Positions 42,703 through 51,438 are shown, counted from the first letter of the stretch. The stretch: 64,000 nucleotides of DNA from SpSt-398 sp041752235 (GCA_041752235.1 JBGSHM010000013.1:1-64000), one strand, 5' to 3'. Notes: generated by a model from the sequence alone, not told the origin. A program made the numbers and translations.

Positions 42703-45123
42703 ATGACCCGATCTGTCCGGATCTTCTGGCGAATCGTCCTATACGGATTGCTTGCCTTTATCCTCCTTATATTGACCATCAATTGGGGACTCTGGGGAAA
42801 TATGCCCTCTATTACTGAACTGGAGAACCCCACTATCCTGCAAGCTTCTGAAGTATATGCCGACGACGGGACCCTGATGGGTAAGTACTATCTGGATAAG
42901 GGAAACCGGACCAATGTCCGCTACAAAGACCTTTCACCCAATGTGGTCAATGCGCTGGTGTCAACAGAGGATGAGCGTTTTTACCAACACTCCGGGATTG
43001 ATTATCGTCGTACCATAAGCGCGGTGGCCCACCTCGGACAAAAAGGCGGCGCCAGTACCATTACCCAGCAATTGGCGCTGAACCTGTTCAATAGCCGCTC
43101 CTCCAATCCATTCATGCGGATCATTCAGAAATTGCAGGAGTGGATCATCGCCATCAAACTCGAACGAAATTTTACCAAAGAAGAGATCATTGCTTTATAC
43201 CTCAATGCGGTGTCGTTTAGTGAAAACACCTTTGGCATTCGCAGTGCTTCCCGTACTTTTTTCCAAAAAGAACCCGACCAACTCAATGTGCAGGAATCGG
43301 CCTTGCTGATCGGCATGGTGAATGCCCCCAGCCTGTTCAACCCTCGTCGAAACCCCAAGGCAGCCCGTGAAAGAAGGAATGTAGTGATCAACCAAATGGT
43401 GCGGAATAAAAAACTGGATGCCGCCACTGCCGCCAAACTCAAAGCCGAAGAGATCAAACTTAACTACCGAAAACTGGATGAGAATACCGGGTACGCCCCT
43501 TATTTCCGCGAAGTGTTGCGGGATGATTTAAAGAAACTCCTGAAAGACATTAAGAAACCCAATGGGGATAGCTACAATATTTACAATGATGCGTTAAAGA
43601 TCTATACCACCATCAACCCACGCATGCAGGAATATGCCGAAGAAGCCGTGACCTCGCATTTGCCTACCATGCAAAAGATCCTTGCCTCTACCGGAAAGAT
43701 CAAAGATGGTTCCGTATGGAAAGGATATGAAAATGTGATCGAATCGGCCATGAAACAAAGTGACCGTTGGGCTACCATGAGTGCGGAAGGATTCACCGAA
43801 AAAGAAATCCGTCGTGCCTTTACCCAAAAAACGCCGATGAAGGTTTTTGCCTGGAATAAGAACCGGGAGAAGGATACGACGATGACCCCGATCGATTCCA
43901 TCAAATACCATCACACGATCATGCAGTCATCTTTTATGGCCATGGATCCTGTAACAGGAGAAGTAAAAGCCTGGGTGGGTGGAATTAATTTTAAGACCTT
44001 TAAATACGATCACGTCAATCTCAATACCAAACGACAAGTTGGTTCCTCGATCAAGCCTTTGCTCTATACCATGGCGATGGAAGAAAGAGGATTTACCGAA
44101 TCCACCGAATGTGAACGTGTGGCCCAATTCTTCCCCGGTCAGGGTTGGGTACCTGCCGGTAAAGGAGGGAAAGGTGGCACCATCAGTTTTGCCGGTGCAT
44201 TGGCCTTTTCCGACAACTATGCTTCGGCCTTTGTGATGAAGGCAGTAGAACCAGGTCCTTTTGCTGATTTTGTTTCGCGATTGAATATCCCTACCAATAT
44301 TGGCCCACACCCTTCCAATGCACTTGGGGCTTGCGATCTGTCGATGTATGAAATGATGTGGTCCTATACCATTTTTGCCGGACGAGGTTTCTCTACCCGC
44401 CCCTATTATATTTCCCGTATTGAAGACCGGAACGGCAATGTGATCAAACGATTTGACTATTCTGTTAACCGGAAAGAAGCCATTAGCGAAGGAACCGCCT
44501 ATCGCATGGCCCGTATGATGCAGGGAACAGTTGATTTTGGTACGGCCGCCGGATTGCGTAACCGCATCGGTGTAGCCGAACTGGGAGGTAAAACCGGAAC
44601 GACCAATGACAACAGCGATGCCTGGTTCATGGGATATACCCCTCAATTGCTGGGTGGTGTTTGGGTGGGTTGCGATGACCGGTTTATCCGGCTGAATAAG
44701 AACGATGCCCGTGGTTATGGTGGATTTGCTGCCAGACCGATCTGGGAATACTTCTTTAAGAAAGTGATGAGTGACCGTAAACTCGGGTATGACAAAAACG
44801 CCCGCTTCTCCAAACCAAGCAACCTGGACCTGGAGATCAACAGCGCTGATCTGATCAATGGAGAATATGTAGCGGAACCCGGTGCTGAAGGCAGCAATAT
44901 CGGTTCAGGGCCTGCCTCCGGATTTGAGATATTAGAAAACAGTGAAAACATCTTCCCGGATTCCAAACCCGTAGAAGATGAATCCAAACCGATCCGCGAC
45001 ACCATGCCCAAAGCCGTGATGCCAAAACGTACCGATGATCCCAAGATCGGTGAGGCAGCGCCTAAAGAAGATAAAAAGAAGAAAGGCGTGTTGCAGAAGT
45101 TGTTTGGAAAAAAGGATTCTTAA
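42703..45123 (+). CDS. Class A penicillin-binding protein (PBP1A type)
   Basis: 806 residues. Short cytoplasmic tail, one membrane helix (~9-28, IVLYGLLAFILLILTINWGL), glycosyltransferase-51 domain (~55-235) with catalytic Glu in STEDERFYQHSG and GASTITQQLALN, then a transpeptidase domain. Active-site motifs: SxxK at Ser448 (GSSIKPLLY), SDN (~505), KTGT at 630-633. A basic C-terminal tail (KEDKKKKGVLQKLFGKK) follows an acidic linker. It polymerises and crosslinks peptidoglycan on the periplasmic side. A TAGTTTTG box at 42668-42675 may be its -7 element. Confidence 0.95.
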   Translation: MTRSVRIFWRIVLYGLLAFILLILTINWGLWGNMPSITELENPTILQASEVYADDGTLMGKYYLDKGNRTNVRYKDLSPNVVNALVSTEDERFYQHSGIDYRRTISAVAHLGQKGGASTITQQLALNLFNSRSSNPFMRIIQKLQEWIIAIKLERNFTKEEIIALYLNAVSFSENTFGIRSASRTFFQKEPDQLNVQESALLIGMVNAPSLFNPRRNPKAARERRNVVINQMVRNKKLDAATAAKLKAEEIKLNYRKLDENTGYAPYFREVLRDDLKKLLKDIKKPNGDSYNIYNDALKIYTTINPRMQEYAEEAVTSHLPTMQKILASTGKIKDGSVWKGYENVIESAMKQSDRWATMSAEGFTEKEIRRAFTQKTPMKVFAWNKNREKDTTMTPIDSIKYHHTIMQSSFMAMDPVTGEVKAWVGGINFKTFKYDHVNLNTKRQVGSSIKPLLYTMAMEERGFTESTECERVAQFFPGQGWVPAGKGGKGGTISFAGALAFSDNYASAFVMKAVEPGPFADFVSRLNIPTNIGPHPSNALGACDLSMYEMMWSYTIFAGRGFSTRPYYISRIEDRNGNVIKRFDYSVNRKEAISEGTAYRMARMMQGTVDFGTAAGLRNRIGVAELGGKTGTTNDNSDAWFMGYTPQLLGGVWVGCDDRFIRLNKNDARGYGGFAARPIWEYFFKKVMSDRKLGYDKNARFSKPSNLDLEINSADLINGEYVAEPGAEGSNIGSGPASGFEILENSENIFPDSKPVEDESKPIRDTMPKAVMPKRTDDPKIGEAAPKEDKKKKGVLQKLFGKKDS

Positions 45124-45131
45124 GATAATTT

Positions 45132-45196
45132 AACCGCGAAGGCGCTATGACGCTAAGGAACTGAATTGTCCTTAGCGTCATAGCGCCTTCGCGGTT
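45132..45196. terminator. Perfect 28-bp inverted repeat between convergent genes
   Basis: 45132-45159 and 45169-45196 are exact reverse complements (AACCGCGAAGGCGC... / ...GCGCCTTCGCGGTT) with a 9-nt loop. It fills the 75-base gap between convergent PBP and SDR genes and could stop transcription from both sides, though there is no strong T-run. Its words (GCGCTA, CGCTAAGG) relate it to the imperfect hairpin at 14083-14170. Confidence 0.7.
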
Positions 45197-45198
45197 TC

Positions 45199-46149
45199 TT
45201 AACTACCTGATTTCAGATTTTCGATCATATCGGTCACCATTCTCTCCAAATCATACTCCTGTTTCCAACCCCAATCGGCACGCGCCACTGAATCGTCAAT
45301 GCTCTGCGGCCAGCTATCAGCAATGGCCTGGCGGTAATCGGGTTTATAAGTGATGGAAAAATCGGGGATATGCTTTTTAATGGCGGCGGCAATTTCTTTG
45401 GGCGAAAAACTCATCGCCGAAATATTATACGAGGTACGAACAGATATTTTGCTGGCCGGCGCTTCCATCAATTCAATCGTTGCCCGGATGGCATCAGGCA
45501 TATACATCATGGGGAGATAGGTATCCTCCCGCAAAAAACAGGTGTATTTTCCTTCTTCCAGGGCTTCGTGAAATATCTCAATCGCATAATCTGTGGTACC
45601 ACCACCCGGAGCCGATTTATAAGAGATCAATCCGGGATAGCGCAAACTGCGCACATCCACCCCAAAGCGTTGGTGAAAATAATTACACCAGAATTCCCCG
45701 GCATATTTGCTAATGCCATATACCGTGGTGGGTTCAATGATGGTTTGTTGCGGACAATCCTGCTTGGGCGAGGTAGGGCCAAATACCGCAATGGAAGAAG
45801 GCCAATATACTTTCTTGATGTTTTCTTCGCGGGCAATATCAAGGACATTCAATAACCCTTGCATATTCAGGTTCCAGGCCAGACTGGGATTCTTTTCGCC
45901 TGTGGCGGAAAGAATGGCGGCCAATAAATAGATCTGGGTGATGTTTTGCCTGATCACCTGCACATGCAACATCTCTTTGTTCATTACATCCAGGCTGACA
46001 TAGGGGCCTGTGCCCTCGAGGAGCGGGTTTTGTTCGCGCAGATCGGATGCCACCACATTGGCATTTCCGTAGATCTTTCGTAAGGCAAGCGTTAGTTCCA
46101 CGCCGATCTGCCCAGAGGCACCGATGACGAGTATTTTATCTTTGATCAT
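45199..46149 (-). CDS. NAD-dependent epimerase-type L-threonine dehydrogenase
   Basis: 316 residues from the ATG at 46149; the longer frame upstream translates word repeats and palindromes. An extended SDR fold: NAD motif VIGASGQIG, catalytic WPSSIAVFGP and YGISKYAGE (Tyr-x3-Lys). The diagnostic RYPGLISYKSAPGGGTTDYA and YLPMMYMPDA segments are those of SDR-type L-threonine 3-dehydrogenases rather than sugar epimerases. It oxidises threonine to 2-amino-3-ketobutyrate. It lies downstream of the kds cluster, separated by a repeat island, and probably is not functionally linked to it. Confidence 0.88.
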   Translation of the reverse strand: MIKDKILVIGASGQIGVELTLALRKIYGNANVVASDLREQNPLLEGTGPYVSLDVMNKEMLHVQVIRQNITQIYLLAAILSATGEKNPSLAWNLNMQGLLNVLDIAREENIKKVYWPSSIAVFGPTSPKQDCPQQTIIEPTTVYGISKYAGEFWCNYFHQRFGVDVRSLRYPGLISYKSAPGGGTTDYAIEIFHEALEEGKYTCFLREDTYLPMMYMPDAIRATIELMEAPASKISVRTSYNISAMSFSPKEIAAAIKKHIPDFSITYKPDYRQAIADSWPQSIDDSVARADWGWKQEYDLERMVTDMIENLKSGS

Positions 46150-46154
46150 AGTTT

Positions 46155-46456
46155 TATTTTGGATGAGGGATGTTGGATGTTGGTTGTTGGTTGTTTGATG
46201 ATGAATGATAGTTGAAGGATGGCGGAGGTTTGCTGTGCGAGACCTCTGGTCTCGCACTTCTAGAAGGCCGCCTCTGGCGGCTGTCCAGGCTTAGGATATA
46301 AAATAGAAAAGTTTGTTGTTCGAGCCGCCAGAGGCGGCTTTCTACCGGTGCGAGACCAGAGGTCTCGCACAGCAAGCCTCCGCCATCCTTCATCCAACAA
46401 CAAACATCCAACATCCAACATCCATCATCAATCATCCAACAACAAACATCCACCCC
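46155..46456. repeat. Repeat island: word repeats flanking a long palindromic inverted repeat
   Basis: The 310-base gap 46150-46459 holds no gene. Outer arms carry TGGATGT words (46166-46195; inverted ACATCCA/ACATCC at 46402-46425 and 46446-46452). Inside, ~70-bp arms pair: 46211-46281 with 46324-46395. Each arm contains the palindromes GTGCGAGACC..GGTCTCGCAC (46235-46257, 46348-46370) and GCCGCC..GGCGGC (46267-46281, 46324-46338). The same palindromes begin the window at 1-37, so this is a dispersed family. It has REP-like structure, but no RAYT transposase was seen. Confidence 0.75.
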
Positions 46457-46459
46457 CAC

Positions 46460-47131
46460 CTACCCTATCTCCCCCGGCCCAAACAACACTGTTTCTGCTA
46501 CATTTCTTGAAGAAAGATAGGTCTGATACAATTCGCTGCTTCGCATCCGGTGAGCGATGGTATCGCTATAATTGCCCGACAACCCCATTAACAATTCAGC
46601 GCTTTCCCGCAGGCCATGCGCCCCACCATCAGAACCTGTGATATAATCCACCAGGTTATTTTTTTTGGCAAATTCCTGCAATAACAAGGTGGAGGATCGT
46701 CCGATCATGATGCGTACCCCGGCCACTTCGGCTACCGAGAAATCCAGCACATCATCGAAAATAAAAGCAATTTCGGAAGCTTGTAATTTATGTTGGGTAC
46801 AAAAATGCTCAAGAGCCTGAATCTTGTGCTTAATCCCGAAATACACCGCATGAAAATGTTCCCTGCGGGCAAAAGAAAAAGAGATCTCATTTTTTTCCCC
46901 GGAAATAACAGCGGTAACAGGTAATTGCTGATGCGAAAGAAAATGATTGAAGCGAAGCAGGTTGGTACCCATGGCATCAACTTCGCTAAAGGTGCTGGAA
47001 CCACTCAGGTCTTTTTGCCCGTCATTGAAAACCCCATCCCAATCAAAAACAAAGGCTTTTATACCAGACAGTTTTTGCGTCAGGTGCTCCCGGGAGGTAA
47101 CAAAATGTCCTGCAAATGGAAGTTCCTGCAT
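46460..47131 (-). CDS. kdsC: HAD phosphatase, KdsC type
   Basis: 223 residues, somewhat longer than the usual ~180. HAD signature VFDWDGVFNDG (nucleophile Asp and general-acid Asp), the Thr/Ser motif in AVISGEK, distal acids in FIFDDVLDFSVAEVAG, and the KdsC-typical end GGAHGLRESAELLM. KdsC removes phosphate from Kdo 8-phosphate. It begins 14 nt after the transaldolase-CBS gene and is in the same direction as kdsA, which supports the role. Extra residues at both ends (1-22 and ~195-223) are not explained. Confidence 0.82.
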   Translation of the reverse strand: MQELPFAGHFVTSREHLTQKLSGIKAFVFDWDGVFNDGQKDLSGSSTFSEVDAMGTNLLRFNHFLSHQQLPVTAVISGEKNEISFSFARREHFHAVYFGIKHKIQALEHFCTQHKLQASEIAFIFDDVLDFSVAEVAGVRIMIGRSSTLLLQEFAKKNNLVDYITGSDGGAHGLRESAELLMGLSGNYSDTIAHRMRSSELYQTYLSSRNVAETVLFGPGEIG

Positions 47132-47145
47132 CTTGGCGTTTTCGG

Positions 47146-48150
47146 TTAGAGGTCCTGGATATCAAGCATCCCGACCGGTTTGCCATTCTCCACAACCAGC
47201 AAGGTATCCACAGCCGTTTGCTTGAATACCTGGGCGGCTTCATTCAGGAGGGAATTGCCATCGATCGTCAATGGGTTGGCATGACAAACATCCCCTAATT
47301 TTTTATCCAATACACCCTGGCCATTTGATTGCAGCAGGCGGCGGAGATCACTGTCAGTAAATATGCCCTTCAAACTGCCATCGCCATTCAGTACGGCAAC
47401 GGAGCCAAATCCAAATTCGGTCATTTTCACAATGGCATCTTTAACCGCCAATCCTCCATCTACCACCGGGTTGATGTCTTTGATCGCATCCTTTACGCGA
47501 ACGGTCATGAGACGGGTATCACGTATGAACTGGTCTGTACCAACACTGGTCAGGTTGTTCTCTGTAAGGGCGGCCATTACTTTGTAGGGAACAGTGATCG
47601 TATGTACACCGATATTGATGGCATTCCTCACGTGTTCGCTGTGGCGAACGGAGCTGAACATGACCTTGGTCGGATATTTATAGTGGTTGACAGCATTCAC
47701 ACATTGTTCAACCAGAGCAAGCGCATCATGACCCTGATCCTGGAGACGACCTACAAGCGGGCAAACATAGGTTGCGCCGGCCTGCATGGCCATATAAGCC
47801 TGCTGTACCGTATACACCAGGTGTACATTTACCAACATGCCTTTATCACGAAGTAATTTACAGGCTCTGACACCTTCCAGTGAAACAGGTATCTTAAAGA
47901 CGGTCTTATTGATATCCAGCCCGAGATCAAGCTGCCGCTGAGCTTCCGCTAAAATTTCCTCAGCTGTATTTCCCAATGCTTCGATCTGTAACACCGGAAC
48001 GATCTTCGATAGTTCCACAATGGTGGCATCGATGTCAGCGATCCCCTCCCGTTGCATAAAGGTGGGCGTAGTGGTCAGTCCGTTCAGGAAACCAAGTTTA
48101 AAGGCTTGCCTGATCTCTTTCAAATTGGCGGAATCAAGGTATAGTTCCAT
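47146..48150 (-). CDS. Transaldolase/F6P-aldolase domain fused to CBS pair, candidate A5P-forming enzyme
   Basis: 334 residues. Residues 1-~212 form a small transaldolase/fructose-6-phosphate-aldolase (TalC/FSA) barrel: MELYLDSAN (Asp6), Schiff-base Lys86 in TVFKIPVS, phosphate-site Arg135 in PLVGRL, SSVRH at 166-170. The usual TTNPS motif reads TTTPT, so the active-site Asn28 is Thr. Residues ~216-334 are two CBS domains nearly identical in style to the regulatory tail of KdsD (GSVAVLNGDGSLKGIFTDSD, LRRLL; VVENGKPVGMLDIQDL). It lies between kdsA (55 nt upstream) and kdsC (14 nt downstream), exactly where the SIS-CBS arabinose-5-phosphate isomerase gene would be expected. I infer that it supplies arabinose 5-phosphate for Kdo and is feedback-controlled through its CBS pair. 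The alternative is an ordinary regulated transaldolase. Confidence 0.85.
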   Translation of the reverse strand: MELYLDSANLKEIRQAFKLGFLNGLTTTPTFMQREGIADIDATIVELSKIVPVLQIEALGNTAEEILAEAQRQLDLGLDINKTVFKIPVSLEGVRACKLLRDKGMLVNVHLVYTVQQAYMAMQAGATYVCPLVGRLQDQGHDALALVEQCVNAVNHYKYPTKVMFSSVRHSEHVRNAINIGVHTITVPYKVMAALTENNLTSVGTDQFIRDTRLMTVRVKDAIKDINPVVDGGLAVKDAIVKMTEFGFGSVAVLNGDGSLKGIFTDSDLRRLLQSNGQGVLDKKLGDVCHANPLTIDGNSLLNEAAQVFKQTAVDTLLVVENGKPVGMLDIQDL

Positions 48151-48205
48151 AGTATGATCTTCTTATGATTGGATAATTGACAAAACTAATGAAATATTCT
48201 TCGGA

Positions 48206-49045
48206 TTATGACCGGGAACGGTATTTCACTTCCACCGCATGAAGTTCCAGTAAGGGTTTGAGGAATTCTTCCAGGTCATACACGCAAAGCTGGCTGGCCG
48301 CGTCACAAAGGGCTTTTTCCGGCTCAGGGTGGGTTTCCACAAAGATGCCATCCACACCTGCAGCTACACCCGAACGGCTCAGGACGGGCAGGAATTCACG
48401 CGCACCGCCTTTTGCATCCGCACTGGGTATACCATACTTGCGGATAGAGTGGGTGATATCGAATACAACCGGGTAGCCGGTCTTTTGCATATGGTAAAAA
48501 CTACGGGGGTCCACCACCAGGTCATTGTACCCGAAAGTATATCCCCTTTCCGTCAGGATCACCTGGTCGTTTCCTGAATCGATACATTTCTGGACCGGGT
48601 GTTTCATGTTCTCAGGCGCCAGAAACTGACCATGTTTGATATTGATCACTTTTCCGGTTTTGGCAGCCGCGGTCAACAATCCGGTCTGCATACAGAGATA
48701 AGCCGGAATCTGGAGTACATCACATACTTCCGCCACGGGCGCTGCCTGATCGGGGTAATGAATATCGGTAAGGACAGGAAAACCAAATTCTGATTTGATA
48801 CGGGCAAGGATCTTTAATCCCTTTTCCATACCCGGGCCATCATAGTATTTGATGCTGCTCCGGTTGTCTTTCAAAAAGGAGGACTTGTAGATAATGGGCA
48901 CCTTTAATCGCTCACTCACCTCTTTCAGCATCTCTGCTGTTTTCAGCATGATGCTTTCCTCTTCGATCACGCAAGGACCGGAGATAACAAAGAGTTCATC
49001 CGCTCCACAAGGTATGCCACCTACTTTGACAATTTTTTCACTCAT
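48206..49045 (-). CDS. kdsA: 3-deoxy-8-phosphooctulonate synthase
   Basis: 279 residues from the ATG at 49045; the ten-residue longer frame is unlikely because it reads into the fusA terminator. It condenses phosphoenolpyruvate and D-arabinose 5-phosphate to Kdo 8-phosphate for lipopolysaccharide. Signatures: ISGPCVIE, YKSSFLKDNRSS, DIHYPDQAAPVAEVCD, IKHGQFLAPENM, FDITHSIRKYG, VETHPEP. A TAATTTTG box (49052-49059) lies 6 nt before the ATG, partly overlapping the region of the fusA terminator. First gene of kdsA / transaldolase-CBS / kdsC. Confidence 0.96.
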   Translation of the reverse strand: MSEKIVKVGGIPCGADELFVISGPCVIEEESIMLKTAEMLKEVSERLKVPIIYKSSFLKDNRSSIKYYDGPGMEKGLKILARIKSEFGFPVLTDIHYPDQAAPVAEVCDVLQIPAYLCMQTGLLTAAAKTGKVINIKHGQFLAPENMKHPVQKCIDSGNDQVILTERGYTFGYNDLVVDPRSFYHMQKTGYPVVFDITHSIRKYGIPSADAKGGAREFLPVLSRSGVAAGVDGIFVETHPEPEKALCDAASQLCVYDLEEFLKPLLELHAVEVKYRSRS

Positions 49046-49061
49046 GATTTGCAAAATTAAC

Positions 49062-49084
49062 AAAAAACCCCGCATAGCGCGGGG
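49062..49084 (-). terminator. Intrinsic terminator of fusA
   Basis: Stem CCCCGC / GCGGGG (49068-49073, 49079-49084) with a 5-nt loop, followed on the minus strand by six T. It lies 23 nt after the fusA stop and 17 nt before the kdsA ATG, so kdsA needs read-through or a promoter overlapping this hairpin. Confidence 0.9.
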
Positions 49085-49107
49085 TTTCTATAAAAGTTCA
49101 ATCGGTC

Positions 49108-51252
49108 TTATGCATTCACTTTTCCTTTCACTTTCGCGATCACTTCTTCCGAAATATTATTCGGCGTAGGCGCGTAGTGAGAGAATTCCATGGTAGAGGA
49201 AGCACGTCCGGATGACATGGAACGCAATTGCGTTACATAACCAAACATTTCGCTCAGGGGCACTTTGGCCTTGATCACCTGGGCATTGTTACGGCTGTCC
49301 ATACCTTCCATCATACCGCGACGACGGTTAAGGTCACCGGTCACATCACCCATGTACTGATCGGGTGTTACTACTTCCACACGCATGATGGGTTCCAGCA
49401 GGATCGGTTTGGCTTTACGGGCCGCTTCGCGGAAGCCTTGCTTGGCACACAATTCGAAGGACATCGCATCGGAGTCAACCGCGTGGAAGCCACCATCGAA
49501 GATGCGGATCTTCATATTGTCAACCGGATAGTTGGCCAGTACACCCGTGGTCATTGACTGCTCGAAACCTTTCTGGATCGGCGTAATGAATTCACGCGGA
49601 ATGGAACCACCTACGATATTGTTTACAAATTGGAAATGTTTATCCGGATTCTCTGCTTTCCACTCAGCATCCACGGGACCGAGTGTGAACATGATGTCCG
49701 CGAATTTACCACGACCACCCGTTTGTTTTTTCAGTACCTCACGGTGTTCAATAGTCGCATTGAATGCCTCTTTGTAAGCCACCTGGGGTGCACCCTGGTT
49801 TACTTCAACTTTGAACTCACGACGCATCCGGTCGATGATGATCTCCAGGTGCAATTCACCCATTCCACGAAGGATGGTTTGCCCGGTATCTTCGTCGGTG
49901 TTTACCCGCAGCGTAGGATCTTCTTCCACGAGTTTGGCAATGGCCATAGCCATTTTGTCTACGTCGGCCTGTGTTTTAGGCTCTACCGCGATTGCGATCA
50001 CCGGCTCAGGGATGAACATGTTCTCGAGCGTGATCGGATGGTTCTCATCACAAAGGGTGTCCCCTGTTTTGATCTCTTTGAAACCAACCGCCGCGCCGAT
50101 ATCACCGGCTTCGATGAAATCGATCGGGTTTTGTTTATTGGCAAACATCTTCATGATACGGCTGATACGCTCTTTTTTACCACTCCGTACGTTCAGGACG
50201 TAGGAACCGGCATCGAGGCGTCCGCTATACACACGGAAGAAGGCCAGACGACCCACAAAAGGATCGGTCATAATTTTAAAAGCAAGGGCGGCAAAGGGAT
50301 CTTTTGGATCGGCCTTGCGCAGGAGTTCTTCGCCAGTTTCGGGATTGGTTCCTTTGGTATCAGGAATATCGATCGGAGAAGGGAGGTAGCGGCAAACACC
50401 ATCCAGCGCCGTTTGTACCCCTTTGTTTTTGAAAGAGGAACCACACATCATCGGAACGATGCTCAGGTCGATGGTAGCTTTCCGGATGGCCTCGTGGATC
50501 TCATCTTCGGAGATGGTATCCGGATTGTCAAAGAATTTCTCCATCAAGGTGTCATCGTATTCAGCGACGGCTTCCACCAGGCTGGCACGCCATTCTTTGG
50601 CTTCTTCCAGCATATCGGCAGGAATATCAATTTCGTCAAAGGTCATTCCCTCTGTTTCCATGTGCCAGATGATCCCTTTCATTTTGATCAGGTCAACCAC
50701 GCCTTTGAAATTGTCTTCGGCACCGATCGGGAGCTGAAGGGGAACCGCTTTTGAACCCAGCATTTCTTTCACCTGCTTCACCACGTTCAGGAAGTCGGCA
50801 CCGGCACGGTCCATTTTGTTCACAAACCCGATACGGGGAACACCATACCGGTTGGCCTGGCGCCAAACGGTTTCTGATTGAGGTTCTACCCCGTCCACCG
50901 CAGAGAACAAAGCGATCAGTCCATCGAGTACACGCATGGAACGCTCTACCTCAACGGTAAAGTCCACGTGACCCGGAGTATCAATGATGTTGAAATAATA
51001 TTTTTTAGTATCGGGAGTTGCCTTACCCAAAACAGTAGGGAAATTCCACATACAGCTAACGGCCGCGGAAGTGATGGTGATACCACGCTCCTTTTCCTGC
51101 TCCATCCAGTCGGTGGTAGCGGCACCGTCGTGTACCTCACCGATCCGGTGGATCATCCCGGTATAACGAAGGATACGCTCGGTAGTCGTTGTTTTTCCGG
51201 CATCAATGTGTGCCGCGATACCGAAATTCCGTTGAAATTTTAAGTCTGCCAT
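49108..51252 (-). CDS. fusA: Translation elongation factor G
   Basis: 714 residues, full length. GTPase motifs AHIDAGKTTTTER (G1), RGITITSAA (G2), DTPGHVDF (G3) and NKMDRAGA (G4); domain IV HYAP-type end and RRGMMEGM segment are present. It catalyses ribosomal translocation. In most bacteria fusA follows rpsL-rpsG directly. Here it is separated from rpsG by an opposite-strand gene and carries its own canonical promoter (51284-51314). The many plus-strand frames across it are shadows. Confidence 0.98.
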   Translation of the reverse strand: MADLKFQRNFGIAAHIDAGKTTTTERILRYTGMIHRIGEVHDGAATTDWMEQEKERGITITSAAVSCMWNFPTVLGKATPDTKKYYFNIIDTPGHVDFTVEVERSMRVLDGLIALFSAVDGVEPQSETVWRQANRYGVPRIGFVNKMDRAGADFLNVVKQVKEMLGSKAVPLQLPIGAEDNFKGVVDLIKMKGIIWHMETEGMTFDEIDIPADMLEEAKEWRASLVEAVAEYDDTLMEKFFDNPDTISEDEIHEAIRKATIDLSIVPMMCGSSFKNKGVQTALDGVCRYLPSPIDIPDTKGTNPETGEELLRKADPKDPFAALAFKIMTDPFVGRLAFFRVYSGRLDAGSYVLNVRSGKKERISRIMKMFANKQNPIDFIEAGDIGAAVGFKEIKTGDTLCDENHPITLENMFIPEPVIAIAVEPKTQADVDKMAMAIAKLVEEDPTLRVNTDEDTGQTILRGMGELHLEIIIDRMRREFKVEVNQGAPQVAYKEAFNATIEHREVLKKQTGGRGKFADIMFTLGPVDAEWKAENPDKHFQFVNNIVGGSIPREFITPIQKGFEQSMTTGVLANYPVDNMKIRIFDGGFHAVDSDAMSFELCAKQGFREAARKAKPILLEPIMRVEVVTPDQYMGDVTGDLNRRRGMMEGMDSRNNAQVIKAKVPLSEMFGYVTQLRSMSSGRASSTMEFSHYAPTPNNISEEVIAKVKGKVNA

Positions 51253-51283
51253 GATAGTTCGTTATGGTAATAATTTGGAGGCG

Positions 51284-51314
51284 CAAATGTAGTGAGAAAA
51301 ACCCACCTGGCAAA
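51284..51314 (-). promoter_or_regulatory. Bacteroidota-type promoter of fusA
   Basis: Read on the minus strand: TTTG (CAAA at 51311-51314), 19-nt spacer after TTG, and TACATTTG (51284-51291). It matches the TTTG / TAnnTTTG consensus and leaves a leader of roughly 26 nt before the fusA ATG. Confidence 0.75.
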
Positions 51315-51438
51315 GGATGGGGAAATATTGTTCGGGAATGGGGGAAACAAGACTAATTTACCCGAAAATCAAGGGGAATTTCGTGAATCATAGTAATTTC
51401 ATTCCCACATCAAATATAACCCCTGTAAACCCCCCATT

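Noticed and set aside
46150..46257. N-terminal extension of the threonine dehydrogenase
   Set aside because: The extra 36 residues are translations of TGGATGT words and the palindrome; the NAD motif begins right after the ATG at 46149.
49630..50754. 374-residue plus-strand frame
   Set aside because: It lies entirely inside fusA on the opposite strand; codon bias of a highly expressed gene creates long antisense frames.
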